From positions 16,168,265-16,232,264 of the forward strand of contig NC_092573.1 in NCBI RefSeq assembly GCF_037975245.1: a stretch of DNA of 64,000 nt. Reading direction: 5' to 3'. A program made the position numbers and the translations under genes. This stretch comes from Apostichopus japonicus (lineage: Eukaryota; Echinodermata; Holothuroidea; Aspidochirotida; Stichopodidae). The notes beneath the pieces are model-generated. The model saw only the letters and a list, made by a program, of their open reading frames with translations, had not been told where the DNA came from and searched no databases. Shown in pieces: positions 41,201 through 64,000 of this stretch (the stretch's first letter is position 1; each line of letters begins with the position of its first letter).

Positions 41201-43815
41201 GAAGCTGGGAAATGAAAACTTATTTGTTTCTAGTGGTATATGCATACATGTAGATTCATATATGGAATCCAGCATAATGTAGCTGTATGATGCTATAAAT
41301 ATTGAACATTGCATATTTTTGCTTCAAATCCGTTTTATAAGAATTGCAGGACATACATGCATCTGTGGAGCGGTTATGCTAGGAGTAGGGCAGAGAACCT
41401 AATACCGTAGGCCTGGTCACCCCTCTGCAGTGTACAGATCTCATTAATGGTTTTAAGTCCATAGATGTTTCACTAAACAGTATTTTAATTTTTGCACCAC
41501 CTACTGTATTCAATCAAACAGCATTGGAACAAATGCAGTATATCAGGACAGTACACAATGTACATGAGGGAAATGACTGCCATACACAATCTATAAGACT
41601 ATGACAGTAGATGTTTGAATAGTAGACAGGGTCAGGCTTTCATGAGACAAAGTCAATCTCAACATCATTATCATCCAAACCTAAGCAATTGTTCTCAAAT
41701 GTACCGTAAATTGCTGTTATAGTGACATTGTGGTATATGGAACGCTGATCACTTAATATGTTAGTAGCTCCTCACATGACCCTCCTTGGTTGGTACATTT
41801 TCCTACGGGAGCTAGACTTCCAAGATCATATATGATTTAATGAGAAGTTCAGAAGGATTGACCCAACTGTTAAATTAATAAATTATGAGACTCAAGTCTG
41901 AACTGTTTTTGGTTTCTGGTTTGCAATTACTGTACACGTTTAGGATTGTTTTAAGAAGTTTCTCAGTTAGCACAGTCAATTTAACTTGAATCCAGTGTTC
42001 TATGATCAACAATGTATCCATATCTTGATCTCCTATGAATGATCTTCTTCATGATGTACAGGATGCCTGACCAGAGATAGTTATAATGAAAGATCGTACC
42101 ACAGAGTGAAGCTGGCAGATGAGAAAGCTGCTGTTTCTGACTGTCAGGTTAGTCACAAGTTTGTATATTTATATTTTGAGCATTGGCATGTACTAATTTC
42201 AATACAATAGCATTTCTGTAAATATGAGGGAGCTTTTTGGAAGTTTATTTCACTTTCTACTATATCGTCATTTCTGGCTACTCTGACAGTATAGGATCAT
42301 TTTGCAATGTGTTGGCTGAGATTCTTAGTACATAGTGTACAGGGTAATTAATGGTGTGCACTAAGGTGAGAAGATCAGTTGTTGTTTGAAGTTTAGCATT
42401 GGGTGTAATTCTAGTCCTTCTTCCTAATGATCATTGGAGATCTACGAGACAGAAGCATAGAGTGTGAAAGCCTTTGCATTTGTTGAAACAAAAGCTCTTG
42501 AGTTTGGATTGTTTAAAAAAAATCTGATTCATGATGACACTCCCAGAAGTTTCATTTCTGTGAATTGCAGAGAAGAATTGATCGTAGCATGATAGGAAAC
42601 CTTCATGTGAAGAAAATATATAAAGTGAAGGAAATGGTGTGTGATAGCATCTGCTTCTGTAAACCCCAGGAAATGGTGTGTGATAGCATCTGCTTCTGGA
42701 AACCCCAGGAAATGGTGTGTGATAGCATCTGCTTCTGTAAACCCCAGGAAATGGTGTGTGATAGCATCTGCTTCTGTAAACCCCAGGAAATGGTGTGTGA
42801 TAGCATCTGCTTCTGTAAACCCCAGGAAATGGTGTGTGATAGCATCTGCTTCTGGAAACCCCAGGAAATGGTGTGTGATAGCATCTGCTTCTGTAAACCC
42901 CAGGAAATGGTGTGTGATAGCATCTGCTTCTGTAAACCCCAGGAAATGGTGTGTGATAGCATCTGCTTCTGTAAACCCCAGGAAATGGTGTGTGATAGCA
43001 TCTGCTTCTGTAAACCCCAGGAAATGGTGTGTGATAGCATCTGCTTCTGTAAACCCCAGGAAATGGTGTGTGATAGCATCTGCTTCTGTAAACCCCAGGA
43101 AATGGTGTGTGATAGCATCTGCTTCTGTAAACCCCAGGAAATGGTGTGTGACAGCATCTGCTTCTGTAAACCTCAAAAGATGATCACACTTGGTGATCTT
43201 TGCTGTCAGTTTTATTTTGTTATTTGTTTTTTGGCTTTGTCCTTTTTTCCAGGGCAATGCAGATGCGACCAAGATAATGTTTCAGGAATGTGACAAGTGT
43301 CCTGGAGATCCTCGGGTCAATGTATAATTTGTACCTAATGGGAGCTGGCTGGTCCAAAGCCCAATTTGATGTAGGGAATAGAAAGAGCAACGGTAACTCA
43401 ATTTTCGGCTACACTCTTGCCCACTTAAAACTCATATCCTCGCAGGATTGCTGTTATGGTGTGACCACATTGGAGAATGCAGCTTTGAAGTTCAAGGTTC
43501 TAACAATATTAAGCAATGGAAACTCCGTGCAGATCAAAGTGAAAGTTACAGGATCTTGAAATTTATTTCCACGTATCTTCATCTGGACATGAGAAATGAA
43601 AGTATGTGACTACTGTGAGAGAGTACTCTTCTCATTAGGTGTGTGGTATACTTGTTTCCTTTATATAAGCTGCAATTTATGAAAGTGGAATGTTTTCTAT
43701 AACACTGAAGAGTTTTACTTACCTGGGTAAGACCTGCTTTTAAAAGATTGACATCTTGTCATAGTTCTATGGTTTTATATTGTCAATCATGGTTATTTCA
43801 GTTGTCGTTAATAAA
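17148..43815 (+). CDS. Secreted semaphorin (Sema, PSI-like and Ig domains), complete coding sequence
   Basis: Coding runs from ATG 17173 to TAA 43325-43327. Exons: 17148-17278, 21003-21142, 21914-21976, 23682-23792, 26280-26376, 27786-27917, 29041-29165, 30095-30191, 30370-30433, 32213-32357, 34979-35174, 36436-36506, 37774-37954, 39935-40288, 42062-42147, 43253-43327. Phases agree at every junction, giving 680 residues. Residues 1-21 are a hydrophobic signal peptide. The Sema beta-propeller is about 36-485, with family hallmarks: FLFCGTNSLEPYC, FVGKPYVDGEFMYFFYRETA, VYSRVGRLC, NDTG, KVRLNCSLQGEYPFYFDHI, AVCSYRL, KLPGPVERP. A short Cys-rich PSI-like region (about 480-505) and an Ig domain (about 515-627) follow. 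There is no membrane or GPI signal, so a secreted axon- or cell-guidance ligand acting through plexin is expected from the family. Several NxS/T sites fit secretion. Two in-frame ATGs start the protein (17173, 17176). The class (2-, 3- or 7-like) is not assignable by eye. Confidence 0.93.
17279..20620. other. Semaphorin intron 1, upstream part
   Basis: No exon or clear element seen. An (ATT)n microsatellite lies at about 17943-17968. Confidence 0.5.
20621..20985. repeat. About 39-bp minisatellite, roughly nine copies, abutting semaphorin exon 2
   Basis: The unit is close to CATACCATCCCGTCAATATA followed by TGTATATATTTACATACAT, with CCAGTCAATG variants. The array stops about 20 bp before the acceptor of exon 2 (21003), leaving only a short pyrimidine tract. 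The open frames across it on both strands are by-products of the repeat. Confidence 0.92.
26985..27530 (+). repeat. Dispersed AGGTCA-bearing repeat, tandem degenerate units
   Basis: Units include ATCAAAGGTCATTTGAGGTC (about 27068) and GGAGGTCAAAGCTCATTTGA (about 27200), each followed by AAAACCTTGTAAACATGAT-type or equivalent text and by GGATACACTTCATATGCAGT-type text. Period is roughly 140-150 bp. It lies in the intron between exons 5 and 6. Confidence 0.7.
27786..32357 (+). CDS. Semaphorin exons 6-10: core of the Sema propeller
   Basis: Five exons (27786-27917, 29041-29165, 30095-30191, 30370-30433, 32213-32357) carry the most conserved Sema blocks. FVGKPYVDGEFMYFFYRETA lies in exon 7, KVRLNCSLQGEYPFYFDHI in exon 8, and AVCSYRLTDIKTVF plus KLPGPVERPAYDN in exon 10. 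Conserved Cys and the NDTG glycosylation site are retained, so the domain looks intact. Confidence 0.93.
28190..28300 (+). repeat. Single degenerate unit of the AGGTCA-type repeat family
   Basis: AACTTCATACATAGTATGTAG and a GTGAGTGCAAGAACCCTATTG-like segment match the second half of the family unit. The AGGTCA half is absent. Confidence 0.45.
30675..31150 (+). repeat. Dispersed AGGTCA-type repeat, three degenerate units
   Basis: Contains GGTCATTTGAGGTCAGCAG at about 30752, GTGAAAACCATGTAAACATG, and repeated ACTTAGTATGTGGATGCC-like and GTACAAGAAG-like blocks. It lies in the intron between exons 9 and 10. Confidence 0.65.
33055..33260 (+). repeat. Dispersed repeat, copy 2 of the family at 14980
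   Basis: Matches the 14980-15230 copy at GGGAAGCCTCGCAAATCTAA, the GGACCGG block and TACTAAGCAGATTTTAACA, in the same order and orientation. Confidence 0.6.
33540..33800 (+). repeat. Dispersed AGGTCA-type repeat
   Basis: Two units with GGTCAAAGGTCAAAGTCTGA (about 33608) and GTCAAAGGTCATTTGAGGTC (about 33725), followed by GAAATCTTGGAAACATGATA. Confidence 0.7.
37774..37954 (+). CDS. Semaphorin exon 13: last propeller blade and short PSI-like module
   Basis: It encodes the end of the Sema domain (NGTKLLAVTAKGLYQIEL) and a compact cysteine cluster, CASGCQDECEQFRHSYCAC, resembling the first half of a PSI domain (C-x3-C-x3-C-x6-YC-x-C). The next visible exon starts directly with Ig sequence, so the PSI appears shortened compared with typical family members. 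Confidence 0.85.
38325..38407 (+). ncRNA. tRNA-like Pol III unit (tRNA-derived SINE head or degenerate tRNA)
   Basis: Box A TAGCCTAGTGG (38332-38342) and box B GGTTCGAACTC (38375-38385) are present at tRNA spacing. The sequence folds as a cloverleaf with a 5-bp anticodon stem (TCCGC/GCGGG), loop GTACAAA (anticodon ACA by position), and a T arm of CTGGG/TCCGG with two G-T pairs. The acceptor stem pairs only 5 of 7 and the D stem is weak. A T6 run at 38402-38407 would terminate Pol III. ACA is an unusual Cys anticodon, so a SINE head or decayed tRNA is likelier than a working tRNA. It sits in semaphorin intron 13, sense orientation. Confidence 0.6.
38646..38724. repeat. Perfect 39-bp tandem duplication
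   Basis: TTTTGATACATGTATATTAC followed by ACTAGTGATGTGAACTGT occurs twice with 39-bp spacing, in semaphorin intron 13. Confidence 0.9.
39935..40288 (+). CDS. Semaphorin exon 14: Ig domain
   Basis: A single 354-bp exon encodes an Ig-like fold: CVNRKVELTCEV with the B-strand Cys, VALTWSMKS with the core Trp, and DTEGMFICEVDE with the F-strand Cys. Two additional Cys pairs are possible (SPFCGD; CDETEC). A DxxxYxC-like motif appears as DTEGMFIC. Confidence 0.9.
42631..43176. repeat. 39-bp minisatellite, 14 copies, open in several frames
   Basis: The unit GAAATGGTGTGTGATAGCAT followed by CTGCTTCTGTAAACCCCAG is repeated almost perfectly; a few units have CTGGAAACC instead of CTGTAAACC. Being 13 codons long and free of stops in several frames, it gives long reading frames on both strands (for example EMVCDSICFCKPQ repeats). 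It lies in the last semaphorin intron, out of frame with the flanking exons, so the frames are probably fortuitous. Confidence 0.95.
43253..43327 (+). CDS. Semaphorin last coding exon
   Basis: Follows a strong pyrimidine tract and CAG. In phase 0 it gives 24 residues, including ECDKCPGDPRV, then TAA at 43325-43327. The 3' UTR continues to an AATAAA at 43810-43815 followed by a GT-rich stretch, about 480 nt. An 89-codon run in another frame overlaps the UTR (43290-43559) but is closed upstream by a stop at 43275 and has no plausible splice link. Confidence 0.75.
   Translation, partial: GNADATKIMFQECDKCPGDPRVNV
43810..43815 (+). terminator. Candidate polyadenylation signal AATAAA for the semaphorin
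   Basis: A canonical hexamer 483 nt after the stop codon, followed within about 35 nt by GGTTTGTTT, a plausible GU-rich downstream element. Confidence 0.5.
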
Positions 43816-43999
43816 AGGAGATAAGTGAAGAGATATATCACAAGGTTTGTTTCACAGAAGAACCAACCGTCATCTCTACCTGAGATAGTTGTTTGTGATG
43901 AACAACCCCCAACAAGCAAAGAAATGTTTCACTGCATTGTGGTGTATCAAAAGTATCTCTTACTGTAGCTGTTTTAGAGATTGCTTTTACATAAGTTAA

Positions 44000-45171
44000 T
44001 AATAGTTTGGGTTTTTAATGTGAATCTCTGAAGAGAAAGCACTGTTGATGACAGAATACTGTATATAATATAATAGGAAATAGTTTTTTAGTTTGGCTAA
44101 CAATTTTTTTGTTTTTTATGATAACTGTCTTGATGTAGTCTTTCTTTCGTTTGAAAAACATTCAAGTTTAAGAGGATTTCAACTTGTTTACTTTCAAAAC
44201 TAAGTTGCATGAGGATTCAGTTGATTCCATTAGATTAATGAAAGAAAAATTAGTTTAGACTTGACATATATAAATGTTTATTTAAATCATTACTTATGTA
44301 AAAATGACTTGTATATTCTATTCTGTGTTGGGTTGCGTTTGATGTGAAAAGTGAATTATTACGAATTTTTTCAGGTTGTCTGTTAGATGACATATTTACT
44401 TGGGTATGCCACTTTGGTTGTCTAAATATAAGAATGTTACAAAAGAATGGTTCTACTGCATGCTACATTCTGTGAAAACGAACTACAAAAGTGTTTATAA
44501 AACTTAATACTTAAGTTGGAAAAAAAGTATTGGAGATCTGGTCACTCTGTCAGGAAATTGAGTATCATTGCTCTGCACATCCATTTCATATGTTTTCATG
44601 CAATGATACTATTAGTCTCTCATCAAGAAGCTGTACCTCATGCAATTTTATCTCAAATAATTGTTAATTGACACATATCAATAGCCTAATTGCATAAATT
44701 GTGCTCTGGAGAAAACTGGCAGCAAATTGAATCTGTCTTCTACAAGAAATTTCTTGTTATATCTTCAGCTATTTTATATGTTTATTGTAACATAAAACTG
44801 GTGAACTGGCTACAGACATGATGCTGTCAAACATTACAATATTGTATTTCAATTAACAAAAACATGAATTAAAGAGCAACCTTTACTCCAGAGTAAAAGA
44901 GAATATAACACAATATCTTTCCACATTTTATGGTAATATATTTGGTTTTGGCTATTTATCAACAATATATGCAGTCTGCTTGTCTACATTATTAATAGCA
45001 AAAGTAACCACCTGTCTCTCAATTCCACCAACACCTTAAAAGACAACTAATATAACTTTGGGAAGGAATAAGTGTGAATATGGATGTGTATCAATTTGTT
45101 GGCCAAGTTTGATGATCAGCAAGCATTGCTGGGAAGCTAGCTACATTGATATTGTGAAATCAGAATTTGAA
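44000..45171. other. AT-rich intergenic stretch, nothing seen
   Basis: No exon, repeat array or RNA gene could be recognised on either strand. Confidence 0.45.
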
Positions 45172-46040
45172 TTTATTGTCCACAATCGAAAATTCGGCTT
45201 ACACAGGTCGTAAACGAAAGAAAAAAAATAGCAATAGTTTAAGTCAATAAAGTTTAAGTCAAGAAAACATCAACTTTAACTTTGTAGCAGTTTTTCAACC
45301 CAGGAGCAATATTATCACCCATGAAATAAATTTGTTGTTCCTAATCTTGTACATCATCAATCATCACTATTTGATACTCCTAGTTGTGTGTAGATAACTT
45401 GTAAGCCAACCTCTACCTCTTTCAATACCACTTAAGTTGGTATCTGAGAGAATCAATCCAAGAGGCTGTTCCTCTAGCAAACCTCCAGGCTGTTCATTCC
45501 TTGCCAGAACTGATTTCACTCTGTTACCTGAATGATAGTTAACTTCCACGAATTACATCAAAACATCAAGGAGTTCTACCTTCCTTGACCATTGCAGAAA
45601 GGAATAGAACATCTGATAAGGATTTTACAATGTATAAATTTGTATGCAAAACTTTCCAGTATCCAATAAGGAGTCTTCATGTGTGTCACACAGGTTAATG
45701 CACTTTCATGCCATGGGCATTTCTTTACTGAATTGAACTATTTAACCAAGCAATATTAAACAAAACACTATTAACATAACACCAACACCTTTAACAGCAG
45801 ATTATAGAACGACCTAATGACTTTTTTTTTCATTGTGAAAGTTTTGGTTACTATTTATGAATGCTGTTGCAACTTAACTTCTGCAAAGTGACTTGTACAA
45901 TCAATGTTCCAAACACTAAAAAAGACAACCATTCCATTTTGTCTGTCTGCTTAATTGAGAATAAACCAATTTGAATACTGTTGCTTGTCACAACACTCTT
46001 GTGAATCATTGAAATTTTCAGTATTACTATCATACCATTT

Positions 46041-46156
46041 CTTTGTAACAGAAACATTTTCATTCAAGTTCTTTGAACTGACATGAGCTTGGCTTCACTT
46101 TGTAACAGAAACATTTTCATTCAAGTTCTTTGAACTGACATGAGCTTGGCTTCACT
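46041..46156. repeat. 57-bp tandem duplication
   Basis: CTTTGTAACAGAAACATTTT through TTGGCTTCA is repeated exactly at 46041 and 46098. Confidence 0.92.
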
Positions 46157-47693
46157 TCCAACGTGATGTCAATAAATTACCCAAACATCCAGCAAAGAAA
46201 CAATACATTTCAACTGGTAGGTCAGGCTAAATATTTCATTGCCTTGCCTTGCCAGAAACACATCAATCAGTCTTTCCCTAAAACACATGGCGAAATGTGG
46301 CTGGAGCCAATTTTCCAAAAGGGGTACTGATAATTAATATCTTTTACACATAAATTATCAAACCAATAATACAGTTTGACACCTGGGTCAAACTAACTGA
46401 TAAGCTATGCCACCTACACTATGATAACCCATAACACCCAAATAAATGCAGATAAGACTATCTGTTAAAGAAAAGGTGCAAAGACCGACTCAGGAGGTTG
46501 AAATGTACTGCAACCACTTCCATTACATAGTCATGATCATCTCTAAAGTATATTCTATACTGTTTTTGCTAAATTGTGTCACTTCACCGACTGCATTGTT
46601 TAATCCAAGGTTACCGTGAATCTAAGCAAGCTTCTAGAAGAGAGCAGGTTTGAACATTCCATCTCTTTGGCCACTAATAACTTCTAAATGACCTTATATT
46701 CCTGTGCACTTTCTTTTACCCTACTATCAACTTCCTACCAACTTTGGTCAACGCCATACAAAGATTATGTTAGAAGGAAATTCAGTTAACTATGACCTCA
46801 AACGACCTTTGACTTATTACCGGTTTACACCCTTTGAGCCCCTCACTAACCATCCACTGCCACCAGTTATCATCCAGCTCAGAAGAAACCCTTGGAAGAG
46901 AAGGATTTAAAGGATTTTCATGTTTGGGCCTGCCATGACCTCAAATCATCTTCAACCTATATTTTGTATAAACATTCATGAGGCCACTAACATGGGCAAC
47001 AAATTGGACAACTTTTGATGGGATCAAGCAAAAAGTCTATGAGCAATAGCATTTGAACTGATGACAAACAGATAGACACTTGCTATGACATTAGCTGCAC
47101 TAGTGTTACTAACTCATCCACTTTAATGAAGTAAGAGGTCACCATAAACCATTACATCATAGAAATTATCTTTCACCCTCTTTGCGAGTTTGATCAGATG
47201 CTCAACATAAGAGCAACAGATATTTGAAACAAATGTCTGTCACACTAAGCAAGCTTCATGGGTACCTAGTACCTACATATCAAGTATGGAACAAACCAAA
47301 GCAGGACTTGTTAAAGGACTTCAGATTTTCAAATGTCCTTTCACTGACAAACAAAATTAGTAGAAAATCCAGTACTCATTATTGGGTACCAAAAACATCC
47401 ATCTGTGATATTCAACACTTCTGTATTTGCATTTCTCTTAAACTTTTGCCTTGAATGTATTAAAGAGGGACAAACATATCAACTGCATTACTTGTGAGGA
47501 CACACATTATTAAGAAGGAAACATCTTTCAAAATGTAGCAATTCCATGTATTAAAGAAAAACTAAAACTACCAACCAATGCTGCCATCTCTATCCCAAGA
47601 AGAAGAACAAGAAGAAGAAGAAGAAGAAGTCTTTGCATGATTCAAAACATTAAAGATGAAAAGGAAAATATATGAGAAATGAAATGTGTATGC

Positions 47694-63769
<16,076 letters not shown>

Positions 63770-64000
63770 CTGGTTGAGATTTGGTAGAGGTGAAGAAATA
63801 AAAACCTTTGAGCATCACCTTGTGTTCAAAGTATCAATATAATAAAGCATGTCAATCTGTATCTCTTAAGCTACCTGTAACAATGCTACCAATAACAGCT
63901 GGAAATAAATGTATATATGTCTGTCAGAGGCAGTTTGAAAATATCATAACACTAACACAAGGAGTTTTTGAGTTACAGGCAGAAATAACTGATTTTACAA

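Larger units (their letters stand above)
43816..47693. other. Intergenic and 3' UTR region between convergent genes
   Basis: No exon supported. It contains a 57-bp duplication (46041-46154) and a GAA triplet run (47598-47630) just past the NARS1 stop. On the minus strand an AATAAA (plus-strand TTTATT at 45172-45177) is the clearest candidate NARS1 poly(A) signal, but it would imply a 2.5-kb UTR. Confidence 0.4.

Noticed and set aside
42529-43293. Long reading frames on both strands (up to 247 codons)
   Set aside because: They are created by the 39-bp minisatellite whose unit is a multiple of three. The plus frame is out of phase with the neighbouring semaphorin exons.

Overview
The window is animal nuclear DNA: AT-rich, with genes broken into many short exons by introns of about 0.1 to 4 kb, canonical GT-AG splice sites, abundant minisatellites and decayed transposons. 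The gene content (a secreted semaphorin, and an asparaginyl-tRNA synthetase very like the vertebrate enzyme) and the repeat style (GGTCAAAGGTCA-bearing dispersed repeats, short hAT-like elements, LINE 3' tails) suggest a marine invertebrate. I lean to an invertebrate deuterostome such as an echinoderm, but the sequence alone does not prove this.

Layout. (1) 521-6308, plus strand: the last eight exons of a serine-rich, partly coiled-coil cytoplasmic protein whose 5' part lies before the window. I cannot name it securely; a C-terminal tail of an Lbc-type RhoGEF is only a guess. (2) 6309-17147: about 11 kb with no recognisable coding sequence. It holds a 38-bp minisatellite of hairpin-forming units, a strong isolated hairpin, a cluster of nuclear-receptor DR1 sites and several dispersed repeats. 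(3) 17148-43815, plus strand: a complete semaphorin coding sequence in 16 exons (680 residues) with signal peptide, Sema domain, short PSI and Ig domain. It has no membrane segment, so it is probably a secreted guidance ligand. (4) 43816-47693: intergenic, little seen. (5) 47694-63769, minus strand: 17 exons (495 codons plus stop) of cytosolic asparaginyl-tRNA synthetase, NARS1. The N-terminus lies beyond the right edge. Semaphorin and NARS1 converge tail to tail, about 4.4 kb apart.

The introns carry most of the unusual structure. NARS1 introns hold three hAT-like non-autonomous elements with 8-bp target duplications (two nested), a THAP-domain relic between long inverted repeats, a segment bounded by GGTTGTCC palindromes, a LINE 3' tail 16 bp from a splice donor, and a tandemly multiplied splice donor. 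Semaphorin introns hold a tRNA-like Pol III unit, two minisatellites and several copies of a repeat carrying AGGTCA half-sites.

The three genes have no evident functional link. I found no clear new multi-gene system; the most unusual items are the nested hATs, the THAP relic, the duplicated splice donors and the DR1-bearing repeat family.
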